Notes: generated by a model not told the origin, from the letters alone. A stretch of 64,000 nt of DNA from UBA4742 sp037138595 (GCA_037138595.1 JBAXIB010000016.1:19107-83106), one strand, 5' to 3'; shown: positions 1 through 10,500, numbered from the stretch's first letter. A program made the numbers and translations.

Positions 1-1279
1 GCCAAAACAACCCAGCGCGTCGGCGATACACCAGCGACAAGAGCGCCCCGATCGCGGCGAGCACTAAGAGGTACTCGATACCGGGTCGATTACTCAGTTG
101 CGGATCAAGGTTCGCACGCGAAAACAGATAATTGGCGTAGTTGGTCTTTTTCTCCCAACCCATGTCATTCATGTAGCCGTGCTGAAGGTAAAAAGGCACG
201 ATCCAAAACGACATCAATAGCCCACCGACGGCGGTGATCGGGATGACGATCTTCCACCGCGCACGCGTTTGGAATACGTCGGCCACGGTGAGCGCAACGA
301 CAACGAGCGCCAGCAGTCCTACGAAACATACGGCAGCCGGCACATAGATCGGCCAAGATTTCAACCCGGTCGGCAACAGTGAATTGCCAACCACGGCCGC
401 TGCACCAAACGAAGCAGCCAGCAGCACTGTCCACATCCACCAGCGAATTTTTCCCCAATCAAGTTGCAACGCGAACCAAACCACGGTTCCCATCAATGCA
501 AAAAGGAACGGGATCAAGTGACACAACGCGGTGAGGGCGAGCAACGCCGCTGCCCATGCTCGATAGTTGCCACTCGAAAAGCTTCGCCCGAGGACGCCGA
601 GATATAAAATGGCGAACGCGAGCGAAATCGAAAACGCGAACTCCCCTGCCAATGTCGACGCGATATTGCCGCCATAGATCGAAAACGAGCGATCGAATAG
701 AAATCCTGTTGCGGCTATGGCGAGCAATGGTGCCGCCGGGAATGCCATGCGATTCAATCGGCCAAATGCCCATGCTGCGATGGGAAGCGCACACACCCCG
801 CTAATGGCAATCAGTTTGAAGGCGATCCCATAGGGAATGACAAAGCTCAACAGGGCAATCGCTAGGGATGGGACCACCATGTAAAAGACGTAGGCGGGGA
901 ATCCGGCATACCAATCAGGTGACCATCCGCTCAGCCGGCCTGATGGCAACAGGTGATCGCGCAAAAATGCGGGCCCCCAAACATGGGCACCCATGTCGCC
1001 GCCTGCCGGGGTGGTGTTGGCAAAAATGTTCGACGGACCGAGGTGGTAAAAGACAAACCAAACACAGGTCGCGACGATGGCAAGACTTATCCATCCTTCG
1101 ATGGGCATGTCGATGAATCGGTGCCATGCCGAACCGATACGACCTCGGTCGACGTCATTAACCCCGAGCTCATTAGCGCCCGCGACCATGTCTTGGTCAC
1201 TGGTTTGGTCACTCGACACCAGCGAGTCGCCTTCGGGCGGCTCCGGCGCGGCAAAGTTGTCTGTCAGCGTGTCGGACAT
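1..1279 (-). CDS. Polytopic membrane protein, N-terminal part (runs off the left edge)
   Basis: The minus-strand reading frame opens at an ATG at 1279 and stays open to base 1, giving at least 426 residues; the C-terminus lies outside the window. A charged cytoplasmic leader of about 60 residues precedes a first membrane segment (near ISLAIVATCVWFVFYH). A loop with GDMGAHVW and WSPDWYAGFPAY follows, then many hydrophobic segments. This loop pattern is typical of large actinobacterial membrane proteins resembling GT-C glycosyltransferases, often annotated as 6-pyruvoyl-tetrahydropterin-synthase-related membrane proteins. A role with a polyprenyl-linked sugar is inference. An AGGA ribosome site lies about 6 nt before the ATG, and the CPBP protease gene ends 25 nt upstream on the same strand, so the two are probably cotranscribed. 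Reading frame sure, function weak. Confidence 0.75.
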   Translation of the reverse strand, partial: MSDTLTDNFAAPEPPEGDSLVSSDQTSDQDMVAGANELGVNDVDRGRIGSAWHRFIDMPIEGWISLAIVATCVWFVFYHLGPSNIFANTTPAGGDMGAHVWGPAFLRDHLLPSGRLSGWSPDWYAGFPAYVFYMVVPSLAIALLSFVIPYGIAFKLIAISGVCALPIAAWAFGRLNRMAFPAAPLLAIAATGFLFDRSFSIYGGNIASTLAGEFAFSISLAFAILYLGVLGRSFSSGNYRAWAAALLALTALCHLIPFLFALMGTVVWFALQLDWGKIRWWMWTVLLAASFGAAAVVGNSLLPTGLKSWPIYVPAAVCFVGLLALVVVALTVADVFQTRARWKIVIPITAVGGLLMSFWIVPFYLQHGYMNDMGWEKKTNYANYLFSRANLDPQLSNRPGIEYLLVLAAIGALLSLVYRRRAGLFW

Positions 1280-1304
1280 GTCGTTCCTATCGTGGCACCG
1301 AATT

Positions 1305-2246
1305 TCATGAAACCGTGGTCATCACATCTGATTCAACGACTGGAGTCGGCCGGCTCAACCGAGACGAACGCACTAAGTAGCCGGTCGCGATCAATCCACA
1401 GAGCGCGATTACTCCAAGACTCCACAGCGGCGGCTGGATGCCAAATACCAGGGTCACCGCGGCGACAAGGTTGAACCCGAGATGGGCCCAAATTGAGGTT
1501 CCCAGCCGACCCGTGGCATACACCATCGCTCCCAACACAAGCCCGAAAATGAACAACGCAGGAAACTGCAATGCTTGAAAATGGGTGAAGGCAAAAATCG
1601 CGGCGGTGGCGAACAACGCAACCCACCGACCCCAACGCCGATCAAACGCTCGCTGGGTGAGGCCGCGGAAAAAGACTTCTTCAGCAACTGGAGCCCCGAT
1701 GCCAACAATCAACAGCAACATCACGACACCAAATGGATCGGTAGCGCGGTCGGTCATCTGCCGAGCGACACCCGAAACATCTTGATCGCCAATCAGTTTC
1801 AAGATCGGAATATAAATCAGAGGGACAAGTACAAATTGTGCGGCCACGCCAATGGCAAGACCAACCGGGACATCGACCGGGCGCATGCGAAGCCACAAGT
1901 CGCGTACTGGTCCGTTTCCTTTTCGCAGCGTCGCAACAATTGGAATGCCGAGTAAACAACCCCACAGGGGAATCTGCGCAATTGCTTGCAGCCACAACGG
2001 CATCGGCGCCTGATAAGCCGCGCTGGTGGCGATGGCGAGATGACCTGCTACTTGGCCAAATGCTTCGCCCGGTCCTGAATCGCCGCCGAGGGAATAACTC
2101 GTGGCGGACATGATCACTACATAGGCAATTGCCGCGAGCACTTGACCAGCAGCAAGGCCGATAACCACATCGCCAAGTCCCCAGCGAATTGGCTTTTCGC
2201 CGGCTTCGAATTCAGTAAGTTCGACTGCAACTGCGCCGGGAGGCAT
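1305..2246 (-). CDS. CPBP family intramembrane metalloprotease (CAAX/Abi type)
   Basis: A 313-aa polytopic membrane protein of the CPBP (CAAX protease and bacteriocin-processing) family. The three family motifs are visible: EEVFFR (EExxxR), FAFTH (FxxxH) and HLGFN (HxxxN), which supply the catalytic glutamate and metal-binding histidines inside the membrane. About eight hydrophobic segments are seen, with a roughly 25-residue polar N-terminus. Family members cleave prenylated or other membrane substrates or act as immunity proteins; the substrate here is unknown. The ATG at 2246 is 6 nt downstream of a TAGCCT hexamer, which fits a leaderless transcript. The gene is divergent from the DUF3499 gene and leads into the membrane-protein gene downstream. 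Confidence 0.88.
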   Translation of the reverse strand: MPPGAVAVELTEFEAGEKPIRWGLGDVVIGLAAGQVLAAIAYVVIMSATSYSLGGDSGPGEAFGQVAGHLAIATSAAYQAPMPLWLQAIAQIPLWGCLLGIPIVATLRKGNGPVRDLWLRMRPVDVPVGLAIGVAAQFVLVPLIYIPILKLIGDQDVSGVARQMTDRATDPFGVVMLLLIVGIGAPVAEEVFFRGLTQRAFDRRWGRWVALFATAAIFAFTHFQALQFPALFIFGLVLGAMVYATGRLGTSIWAHLGFNLVAAVTLVFGIQPPLWSLGVIALCGLIATGYLVRSSRLSRPTPVVESDVMTTVS

Positions 2247-2252
2247 CGATGC

Positions 2253-2258
2253 AGGCTA
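2253..2258 (-). promoter_or_regulatory. Putative -10 hexamer TAGCCT, leaderless promoter of the CPBP gene
   Basis: TAGCCT on the minus strand ends 6 nt before the ATG at 2246. A TAnnnT box this close to the start is the hallmark of a leaderless actinobacterial transcript. No ribosome site is present between the box and the start. No clear -35 box was seen. Confidence 0.55.
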
Positions 2259-2316
2259 GGCGCTGGGGCGACTCAAACCTGCACAAAGGGTCCGCCGGAT
2301 ACGCCGTTCATGTCGA

Positions 2317-2322
2317 TAGCGT
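2317..2322 (+). promoter_or_regulatory. Putative -10 hexamer TAGCGT, leaderless promoter of the DUF3499 gene
   Basis: TAGCGT is followed by 8 nt and then the ATG at 2331. It supports 2331 rather than the in-frame ATG at 2310, which would lie upstream of the promoter box. It forms a back-to-back pair with the box at 2253-2258. Confidence 0.55.
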
Positions 2323-2330
2323 TATGGACC

Positions 2331-2561
2331 ATGAAGCGACACTGTGCTCGGCCCGGATGCAGCAACCCCGCCGCCGCGACGTTTGAGTATCACTACCCGA
2401 GTCGAACCGTATGGCTCAATGATGTTGCCGAGGAACCGCATCCGTCGTCTTATGACCTCTGTTTGCGCCATGCCGCAACTATGAGTGTGCCTCGCGGCTG
2501 GCAACTCAGTGACCACCGGAGCTTCGCTAGCTCCCTTCGAGCGATTCATCAGGCGTCCTGA
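2331..2561 (+). CDS. DUF3499 family protein (small, cysteine-containing)
   Basis: A 76-aa protein of the actinobacterial DUF3499 family, recognised by the N-terminal MKRHCARPGC, the central EPHPSSYDLCLRHA and the later PRGW. The paired cysteines and histidines (C5, C10, then the C and H of DLCLRHA) suggest a small metal-binding fold, as in the family generally; no biochemical function is established. In many actinobacteria this gene lies near the large GT2 and DUF5719 genes, which are also in this window a few kb away. The start at 2331 matches the short N-terminus of relatives and lies 8 nt after a TAGCGT box. An in-frame ATG at 2310 is the alternative. Confidence 0.85.
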   Translation: MKRHCARPGCSNPAAATFEYHYPSRTVWLNDVAEEPHPSSYDLCLRHAATMSVPRGWQLSDHRSFASSLRAIHQAS

Positions 2562-2676
2562 ATCGCTTCAGCAGCAGGTCCCACCAACCCGCAATTCTCA
2601 ATCCTCCGGCTCGGCCTATCGGACCGACATAATTCGCTTCTTTCAGCCCCGTACGCGGATTCGTGGCGATACGTTC

Positions 2677-2682
2677 TACGCT
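2677..2682 (+). promoter_or_regulatory. Putative -10 hexamer TACGCT, leaderless promoter of ftsH
   Basis: TACGCT followed by 7 nt and the ATG at 2690. An overlapping alternative box, TACGTT, begins 8 nt further upstream. The position argues against the longer N-terminus that would start at 2663. Confidence 0.5.
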
Positions 2683-2689
2683 GTCTCGC

Positions 2690-4627
2690 ATGAGTTCCGA
2701 GACCCCACCGCCCACGCCGAACTCCGACAAGAACGGTTCAGGGCGATTCGGCAGTGACAACGGTTGGCCAAAATGGATGATCTGGGTCCTACTGGGCGTC
2801 ATCATGGCAGCGGTACTCATTCCGTTGCTTGGACGTTCCACCCCAAGTAACAACATCGCCTACGGCGACTTTAAAAATCAGCTGAGTGACAACCAGTTCC
2901 GAGACGCGACCTATAACAACACCAACGGGCACATCGCTGCGGTGAGGGTCGATGACAGTAGCAAGGTAACCACTACTGGTCCCACCCCGCTGCCGGATGA
3001 CGACGCAAATCTCTTTTCGCAAAAAGAAGTCAAGTTCGAAACGCCTGAGCCAAGTATTTGGGAAACGCTGCTGCCGCTTTTGATTCCGGTTGGCTTACTC
3101 ATCTTGTTCTTCGTGTGGATGCAACGCAGAGCCCAAGGACAAATGGGCGGCATCATGTCGATCGGTAGGTCGAAAGCCAAGACCTACAGCTCAGAGCGAC
3201 CTGGAACCACGTTCGCCGACGTGGCCGGCTACGAAGGGGTCAAACAGGAAATCAAAGAAGTCGTCGACTTCTTGAAGTACCCGGAACGCTTTGCCGAAAT
3301 CGGTGCTCGAATCCCAAAGGGCATCTTGCTGGTCGGTCCGCCCGGAACGGGCAAGACGTTGATCGCGCGAGCCGTAGCCGGCGAAGCCGGTGTGCCGTTT
3401 ATGTCCGTGACCGGTTCGGACTTTATGGAGATGTTCGTCGGCGTCGGAGCGAGTCGAGTTCGGGACCTATTCGCATCAGCCCGCAAGGTCGGACGAGCCA
3501 TCATCTTTGTTGACGAGATCGATTCAATTGGCCGCAAACGCGGTGCCGGCCTCGGCGGTGGACACGACGAACGCGAACAGACGCTCAACCAAATGCTGTC
3601 CGAGATGGACGGTTTCGAAGCGACTGTCGGCATCGTCGTGATGGCAGCGACGAACCGGCCCGACATCCTTGACCCCGCGTTGCTTCGTCCCGGACGCTTC
3701 GACCGCCAGGTCGTGGTGCCGTTGCCCGAATACCCCGAACGACTTGCGATTCTCGGAGTCCATTGCAAAGGCAAGCGGATTGCACCCGATGTTGATCTGT
3801 CGATCATGGCCCGAGGAACTCCCGGCATGAGTGGAGCGGACCTTTCTAATCTGGTCAACGAAGCGGCACTTTTCGCAGTTCGTCGCGGCGCCGAATCAGT
3901 GTTTATGGAGGACTTCGAACAAGCACGCGACCGAGTGCTGATGGGCCAAGAACGCGAATCCACCGTGTTATCGGAAAAAGAAAAGGAAATGACGGCCTAC
4001 CACGAAGCCGGCCATGCGGTTTGCGGCGCCGCGCTACCCAACACCGACCCCATTCACAAGGTGACAATTTTGCCTCGCGGCATGGCGCTCGGAGTCACCC
4101 AATACCTGCCAGCCGAAGAACGCCACAGCTATGACCAGCACTATCTCGAAGAGTCGATCGCCGTCGCTATGGGTGGTCGAATTGCTGAAGAATTGGTCTT
4201 TGGGGTGGTTTCTACCGGCGCCAACAATGACCTAGTCGTCGCCACTGAACGAGCCCGCAAAATGGTTCGCGAATGGGGAATGAGTAAGCGCATTGGTCCG
4301 ATGGCATGGGGCTCACAAAACCAAGTCTTCCTCGGCGACGACCTCATGCACACACGCGATTACAGCGACGATACGGCACGCGTCATCGACGAAGAGGTCG
4401 AACGAATTCTTCGTGAACAAGAAGACCAGTGCCGACGCGTGCTGCTGGAAAACCGAAAAGGACTTGACCTCGTTGCTCGTGCATTGCTTGAGTACGAAAC
4501 AATCGACGGTGCCGAAGTAACGAGGCTCATTGAATTGGCTAAAACTGGCGCCCCGGTGCCGAGTTCAAATGGACATGACGTTGGCGAGTTGCCCGAGCCT
4601 ATTGCTCTCGAAGGCGAAAACGTCTAG
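2690..4627 (+). CDS. ftsH: ATP-dependent zinc metalloprotease FtsH
   Basis: A 645-aa membrane-anchored AAA+ protease that degrades misfolded or regulated membrane and cytosolic proteins. Order: a polar N-terminus, TM1 (about residues 30-47), an extracytoplasmic domain, TM2 (about 125-143), the AAA domain with Walker A GPPGTGKT (about 216-223), Walker B IIFVDEID, the second region of homology ATNRPDILDPALLRPGRFD, then the zinc protease domain with HEAGH at residues 438-442. Length and domain order are normal for the family. The start at 2690 (MSSETPPP) is preferred because it follows a TACGCT box by 7 nt; an in-frame ATG at 2663 would add nine residues. The gene converges on the L,D-transpeptidase gene with a 7-nt gap. 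Confidence 0.97.
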   Translation: MSSETPPPTPNSDKNGSGRFGSDNGWPKWMIWVLLGVIMAAVLIPLLGRSTPSNNIAYGDFKNQLSDNQFRDATYNNTNGHIAAVRVDDSSKVTTTGPTPLPDDDANLFSQKEVKFETPEPSIWETLLPLLIPVGLLILFFVWMQRRAQGQMGGIMSIGRSKAKTYSSERPGTTFADVAGYEGVKQEIKEVVDFLKYPERFAEIGARIPKGILLVGPPGTGKTLIARAVAGEAGVPFMSVTGSDFMEMFVGVGASRVRDLFASARKVGRAIIFVDEIDSIGRKRGAGLGGGHDEREQTLNQMLSEMDGFEATVGIVVMAATNRPDILDPALLRPGRFDRQVVVPLPEYPERLAILGVHCKGKRIAPDVDLSIMARGTPGMSGADLSNLVNEAALFAVRRGAESVFMEDFEQARDRVLMGQERESTVLSEKEKEMTAYHEAGHAVCGAALPNTDPIHKVTILPRGMALGVTQYLPAEERHSYDQHYLEESIAVAMGGRIAEELVFGVVSTGANNDLVVATERARKMVREWGMSKRIGPMAWGSQNQVFLGDDLMHTRDYSDDTARVIDEEVERILREQEDQCRRVLLENRKGLDLVARALLEYETIDGAEVTRLIELAKTGAPVPSSNGHDVGELPEPIALEGENV

Positions 4628-4634
4628 CTCAACC

Positions 4635-5429
4635 TCACTCAGCAATGACAACTGGCGCGCCCGGTGGCACTCCATCTAGCTGTTTCAGGTCGGCGATGTG
4701 CAGGCGCACGCACCCATGGCTGATCTGCCCGCCGGTGGTTCCAATCGCCGCGTCGGCTCCAACCGGCCCGTGAATCGCGGTAAACGCGTCGCCACTTCCC
4801 TGCCAACTCTGAATCGCCTCGGAGTGAGCATTCGTTCCGATCAAGAATGGGCCATACCCCGGTCCTGGTGAGTCCTCAATCACCATGACGTAAAAATCAC
4901 CTAGCGGGGTTGGATCATCCACGGTGCCGACCCCAGCCGGAAAGTCCAATACGACTTCGCCCGCTTGATAAAGCTTGAGCCGAAATGAATTGACGTCGAT
5001 CAAGATCGCAAATGGCGTAACTGAGAGCTCCGCGCTCGATTCGGAAATCCATCCAGTCGACCCATTTGGGCGCTGAGGCAGGCGGACCTGGAGCCATCCG
5101 GGAACTCGAGCGATTACGGGAAGAAACTTGGTGGTACCCCACCACTTTCCCACGGGCAAGGCGCCGACGACTTCGCCACCCGGCGCTGCGGAATAGGGCA
5201 AGGGCCCAGCGACCTTGGCAATTGTGGTACTCCGCGGTACCGGCGATGGCGGTAACGTCGTTGTCGTAGTTTCGACAATTGGCATCGGCGAAACGGTCGG
5301 AATCGCCGGAGGCTCAAGAAAACTCACACCCACGAAAGCCAGCAAAAGTATGACCAGCGAACCTGCGAAAAGGCCGACACGCTGCCATTGAAATGCAATC
5401 GGATTTGGTGGATTTATTTCACTTCGCAT
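4635..5429 (-). CDS. L,D-transpeptidase (YkuD domain)
   Basis: A 264-aa cell-wall enzyme predicted to form 3-3 peptidoglycan cross-links or attach proteins to peptidoglycan. An N-terminal membrane anchor (about residues 20-38) is followed by a Thr/Pro-rich linker with a TTTTT run, an SH3-like stretch, and a C-terminal YkuD domain with HGP and the catalytic SHGCVR motif (Cys240). The GTNAHSEAIQ segment fits the substrate side of the domain. The start at 5429 overlaps the stop of the upstream thioredoxin-like gene by 11 nt and has GAGGTG just upstream; a longer frame to 5504 would overlap that gene by 86 nt and is unlikely. It is the last gene of the GT2-DUF5719-thioredoxin operon. Confidence 0.92.
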   Translation of the reverse strand: MRSEINPPNPIAFQWQRVGLFAGSLVILLLAFVGVSFLEPPAIPTVSPMPIVETTTTTLPPSPVPRSTTIAKVAGPLPYSAAPGGEVVGALPVGKWWGTTKFLPVIARVPGWLQVRLPQRPNGSTGWISESSAELSVTPFAILIDVNSFRLKLYQAGEVVLDFPAGVGTVDDPTPLGDFYVMVIEDSPGPGYGPFLIGTNAHSEAIQSWQGSGDAFTAIHGPVGADAAIGTTGGQISHGCVRLHIADLKQLDGVPPGAPVVIAE

Positions 5430-5835
5430 CACGCACCTCAGCGACCGCGGCCCACAGATCAGCAGCCGTAACGGGGCCCACAAATGATGCCCGCACGACT
5501 CCATCTCTATCAGCGACTATCACCGATGGCACCGCGTCAATGCCATATCTCAGATGTTCGGCACGCCGTGCTCCAAATTCAACGTCGTCGACTGCGACCA
5601 CCTCGCTCGAAAGTGCCTTCGCCTTTTCGAAAACTCCGGCACAAGTGCCACACGTTGACGAGGTGAAAACGGCAACAAGCCAAGGAGCTGTTGGGTTAGC
5701 AAAATCATTCCGGTCGACCTGAGCTGGCACCATCCACGTTGGCTGAGTCGGTGCGTCAGGTCGGCGACGGCGCATAACGAACGACAAGACGCCCGCCAGC
5801 AAAACCACCGCCACCACGATGGCGATCCGTTCCAC
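5419..5835 (-). CDS. Membrane-anchored thioredoxin-like protein
   Basis: About 138 aa. A single N-terminal membrane segment (about residues 4-20) is followed by an RRRR stop-transfer stretch and an extracytoplasmic thioredoxin-like domain. That domain has a CGTC redox motif (Cys62 and Cys65) and the cis-proline region AVPSVIV. It probably acts as a thiol oxidoreductase on envelope proteins, possibly its operon partners (inference). The GTG at 5835 directly follows the upstream stop; in-frame ATGs at 5901 and 5916 would add a very basic leader but overlap the DUF5719 gene by 65-80 nt. The start is therefore uncertain, the domain is not. Confidence 0.82.
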   Translation of the reverse strand: MERIAIVVAVVLLAGVLSFVMRRRRPDAPTQPTWMVPAQVDRNDFANPTAPWLVAVFTSSTCGTCAGVFEKAKALSSEVVAVDDVEFGARRAEHLRYGIDAVPSVIVADRDGVVRASFVGPVTAADLWAAVAEVRDAK

Positions 5836-5836
5836 T

Positions 5837-7525
5837 TCAGGTTCCAGTCGTCGCAGTGCCCGAGGGCGACGCTTTCGGCGAAGGCGAGTCGGTCGTTGCA
5901 TCGCTCGGGATCTCAATAGTCGACGAATCTAACGTTGCCCCCATGAGCAAGACCGAAGACGTGATGAGGCCCGGTGGAGCCACTTCGATCGTGTCGAGCG
6001 CTGGAATCGCTAGCGCTGCAGCAACGCCCGCCTTTTCAAATGCGATTCGAGTCTCGACCAGAACCGACGAGCTACTGGTGACCTCGATGGAAACCTGCGG
6101 ATTACTCCCACCGGTTCGAATCTCAATCCCGACTCGACCAGCCGCCGCAACCACAACATCGCGCATGCCCGCGAGCACGGTGGATTTTCCGTCCGTAACG
6201 GTCGACAACGTAACAGTGACCGAGTCGGTGAACGAAGGGTTCGCCACCACGATGGTTGAGGCCGCCACTGAACTCAGCGATGCTGCAGGAACAAGCCAAC
6301 GAGTCGCAAGTACTGGCGATCCCATCGTGACGGTGGTGCCAACAACGGTCGCCGGCGGCGAGTGCGTAGCAACTCGATCGGCAACTATCGGCACCGCATT
6401 TTTCGACTCGATTGATGCCATGTAGCCCACACCGGGTGGAACTCGCCCATCGCCAGCAACGTCGATAATTGCGTATCTTCCAGGAGCCACCGAAATCTCA
6501 AATGGCTCAACTTCACCGTACGTCGCGACATCATCAATTCGGATTTGAAGTTCGATGTTCGCTATCTCCGACGACGGATTTTGCACCACGAAAACGGTTT
6601 TGACCCCGGTGCTTGCCAACCCGTCGGCGAACCACCACGAGCTCATCGCTTTTGGTGCAGCTGGGGTGACCATCAACGACTTCGTGGTCTGTTGCGTACC
6701 GTCAGCGGTTTGAATTTGATCAACGATGACTCGACCGGACCGAACTGAAACTGTGGTAGCCACTTCGGCTCGAAGAGTGACCTTGCCCGAAACGTCGAGA
6801 ACTGTTACGTGCTTTCCGGGCACAACAATTGCTTCGAAATCTTGGGGTGCTCGCGCCCCGTCATCTGCTTCAAACGTGACGTTGACTACCGCTTCGCTAG
6901 GAAACGGATTGAACAATGCCAACATCTGCGACGTACCTGCTCGAGTCGTTCCAGAAGGAACAAACCACGATGCAGATGGCGACGATGAACATGCGGCGAC
7001 CGACCGCCCGGTTGGTCCCTCCAGCATGTGCGATACCGCGACTTCACCGCCGTTCACCTCAACAACCACACCAACCTGCGCAGCTTTGAGGATCGACGAT
7101 GCAACCACATCAAGTCTGCTTTGTGCCGAAACGGCGAATTCTTTGACTGCGGAATCACCGACGTTCGGCATGACCGTGACGTTGACGGTCAGCGCGTCGC
7201 CAGAATCGTTCATGATCTGTATGGTTTCTTCGGCCGAACCAGATGCGGCTCCGGTCGCGGTGCCGCCGGCGCAATACCACGTTGAACTCAGCGCGCCTGG
7301 AGCAGCGGCGATTGGCAACAGTCCCTGTACCGATGGAAGCGCTTGCGCATCGGGATTGTTCTCGTGATAACTCTGCGCGGCAAAGCCGAGAGCAACGCCC
7401 AACACGATAAGTACCAGTATTGGCCAACGGGTGGTCTTGACTTCGACCGGAGCATCAGCGCGTTCAGCTCGGCGCGACCTCGCGGCATGAAGCCCTCGTG
7501 AAGGCGGAGTCAGCTCCTTGTTCAT
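5837..7525 (-). CDS. DUF5719 family membrane-anchored extracellular protein
   Basis: A 562-aa protein. A basic N-terminal cytoplasmic tail (RSRRAERAD), one membrane segment (about 34-50) and a large extracytoplasmic part built of repeated beta-rich segments of the kind found in actinobacterial DUF5719 proteins. Recurring elements such as WYCAGG, WFVPSG, WWFADG and WLVPAA mark about four or five repeats, each followed by a VxNPxxxxxxVxVT strand. The C-terminus is Ser/Thr/Pro-rich. The function is unknown. The gene overlaps the preceding large GT2 by 4 nt (ATGA), a pairing common in Actinobacteria, suggesting both work in assembly of an envelope glycoconjugate (inference). Confidence 0.85.
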   Translation of the reverse strand: MNKELTPPSRGLHAARSRRAERADAPVEVKTTRWPILVLIVLGVALGFAAQSYHENNPDAQALPSVQGLLPIAAAPGALSSTWYCAGGTATGAASGSAEETIQIMNDSGDALTVNVTVMPNVGDSAVKEFAVSAQSRLDVVASSILKAAQVGVVVEVNGGEVAVSHMLEGPTGRSVAACSSSPSASWFVPSGTTRAGTSQMLALFNPFPSEAVVNVTFEADDGARAPQDFEAIVVPGKHVTVLDVSGKVTLRAEVATTVSVRSGRVIVDQIQTADGTQQTTKSLMVTPAAPKAMSSWWFADGLASTGVKTVFVVQNPSSEIANIELQIRIDDVATYGEVEPFEISVAPGRYAIIDVAGDGRVPPGVGYMASIESKNAVPIVADRVATHSPPATVVGTTVTMGSPVLATRWLVPAASLSSVAASTIVVANPSFTDSVTVTLSTVTDGKSTVLAGMRDVVVAAAGRVGIEIRTGGSNPQVSIEVTSSSSVLVETRIAFEKAGVAAALAIPALDTIEVAPPGLITSSVLLMGATLDSSTIEIPSDATTDSPSPKASPSGTATTGT

Positions 7526-10500
7526 GCCAACTCCCCTTCCGCTTCAAGTTCAGCCCGGTCGATTGCCGCTTCGATTCTTACTCTGCTGCGGAACAGATAC
7601 AGGAGCAGCAGCAGCCACACAACTATTTCTGCGCCAATCAATCCCAACCGAGTCCACTGTGTGTCGAAAACCAACGTGGCATGCGAACCGGCTCGCGCGT
7701 CAAATGCGTTTGACCAGCCAAGTACGTCCGAGCGCGAAGCCGGTTGGCCATCGATGGTGAGTTGCCAGTCTTGCGACCCGGCCTCGGCGAGGTACACCGA
7801 TGACGGATTGTCGAGTGATCCACCAAATGATTGAAAACCAGTCTGTTGGGACAGCGCGGTAGCCGCACCTGGCAATGCCGGCACGACTCGCGTCGCAACC
7901 GAGCCTTCACCCGAGGGATACTTCGTATCGGGAGCCAATAACGCTCGAGTTGGGGCCCATTGCGCGTTGCGATACACGATGATTCCGCGTGCGACATCAA
8001 CGTTCGAGAGGTCAAGCTGGCCATCAAGCATCGTGAGTAACTGGGTGGGCACGATCGTCGGACCGGTCTCAAATGGCCTAGGCGCATTGCCCAAAGGCAC
8101 GACAATAAATCGGACACCCATTGGAGCTAACAGCGCTCCAAGTCGACTCGTTCCCCCTGCTGCGGCAATTTGTAACGCGTCGAGCAAATGGCTTGTCGCA
8201 CCACTATCCGAACCAGCAATTGCCGTTGAGACATCGGGCATGCCTTCACGGGAGGTGCCATAGGAAAGGAGCGTTCCCGGACCGAGGTCATCAATTGCTG
8301 GTGCGTCAAGTTTCCATCCTGCGACAGGTAAGAGGTCGGCGTCTCCCAGCCACAACACCCGATAGGGATCGTCGCCTCCACCTTTTCCATTGAGATTCCG
8401 CAGTGGCCGGGCCAAATCGGTTTGCGGCATTCCCCAACGGCCGCTTGCAGCCGCAGCTGCGGCCGGCAGCACACCTAGCACCAATGCTGCCCCGGCGAGC
8501 AGCGACGCTATTTGTCGCCAGCCAAAGTGATAATCGGGCAGATCAACCTCGAACGCGGCCATGCCCAGGCCGGTGGCAAGTGCAAGCGCCGCGGCTGACG
8601 GGGCCAACAGCACTTCAGGTGCAGGTAGCGCGATCGAAAGCCACCCTTGCGCGGCAACGAACACGACAGCAAAGCCGGTCAGCACCAAAACCCAAAGGCG
8701 AACCGCCCATGAATAGCGCCAACGCCGACCAATCAATAATGCGAGCAACCCAACGGGCAAAAATACCCAGCCGATAGGGGGCGCTCCGAACGGTCCGGTT
8801 TCAAACCGCAAAATCGAACCGATTTCCATAGCCCGGCCCCCGTCAGACCATGCACCGACAAACGCTGTCCAACCGCCGGTGAGCAAACTCACACTCCATG
8901 GCACGTGGAGCACGAATGCAACTGCAACGCCACCAGCCGCAACACCGACTATGCGCAACGCGGCTTTCACCTCGCCAACGATGAGACCTCCGAGCACGAA
9001 TGTCAGTGCCATCACGGGAACGACGACCATCGCAAAGGGAACGAGCATGGCAGCCAGCGCAGTAACAAGTCCCAACATCACGATTCGATACGTCAGCGGC
9101 CGATCAGTGATGCCTGGACCCGGTTCGCCTCCAACCGAGCCAAACGGCGCAAGTTGTGATCCGCGAAGGATTTGATTCATCATCCAGGGTGCAAACGCGT
9201 AGATGACAAGGCCAGACCAGCGACCTTGAGCGATCGCGTTGAACCCGATTGGGATGCACGCATACACCACCAAAGTCACGATTCGCGCGCGCCGCGTTCC
9301 CAATGGTCGAGCAAGCCGCCAGATGCCGATCACTCCTAGTGGAAGTGCACCGACAACAAGCACGGTTCTCAGCAGGGACATCGCGCCAAACACGACGTAA
9401 CCCAAGCCGCCAATCAACCCAAGAAACGTCGGAGCAGGAGAAACCGATCCCAATCCTGTATCCCGGAATCCACTCAACCATTGGCTCAACAAGGTCGACG
9501 GCTGAGTGGGGAACGCGGCGAATTGCCCGACCGCCGGCAAGCCGTCAGTAAAGATTTGTCGGCTTCCGATAACAATGAGACCTAACACCGCGATCCATGC
9601 CACTAGCGATGACCGGGCGCTCGATGAACGAAGGTTGCCAACAAGATCGCGTCCGGCGCCCGTCATTGAACCAAGTCGATCATCACCGGAGCCAAGTTGG
9701 CCCCGCAAAAATGCCGAGAATCTCGAGCTGCCGCGAACCTGCAATCGCCTGACATCGCTGTCAGATACCGCTCGATGGAGCTTCAGCTGAGCGCGACGAT
9801 CATGGATGTCCTTTCGGCGCCGCGCGTTCCACCACCACGCGTGAACAATGTCGCCAGCATGATGGAACCGACCGAGAACGATGCTGTAAATCAGTTCGAT
9901 GAACGCGATGAGTGCGGCCTGCGGAATGACACGAACTCGGGTCCAAAATGTTGAACAAACTTTGCTCGACCGCAATCGATGCCGCATTTGGAGGCGTCGA
10001 CGATCGTCAATCGAGCGACGTTCACCGAGAGCCTCAAGGTGAGCGAGGCGCGCCGAAGGAGCAACTAGCACGCGCGCTCCGGCAACATGAGCGCGCCACG
10101 AGAGGTCGAGATCCTCGCCGAGGAGTTCTATGCCCGGATCGAATCCGCCGAGTGCCTCGAACAAATCAGCTCGGATGAGGGTCGCCGCTCCAGGAACATA
10201 AAAGACGTCCCGAACTGCATCGTGTTGTTCTTGGTCGAGTTCGCCTCGCTCGGCATAGGGCGCCGGAGCTCCGGTCTTATCCGCGCCCATCCCAACTTGG
10301 AGGATGCGGGTCGGGTCATCCCATTCGACGACCTTGCCTCCCACGACTCCCGCGTTAGACCGGAATGCCTCTTCCACCATGACCTGCAACACGTCAGGAT
10401 CGAGGCGCACATCGTCATGGCAGAACAGGTAGAACGCTGCACCCTCAACCGATTTCAAAACGCTGTTGGCCGCAGGGCCAAAACCAACATTTTCCGGCAT

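Noticed and set aside
3229..3963. A 244-codon minus-strand open frame inside ftsH
   Set aside because: It is the antisense of the AAA domain of FtsH and is rich in Ser/Arg/Pro.
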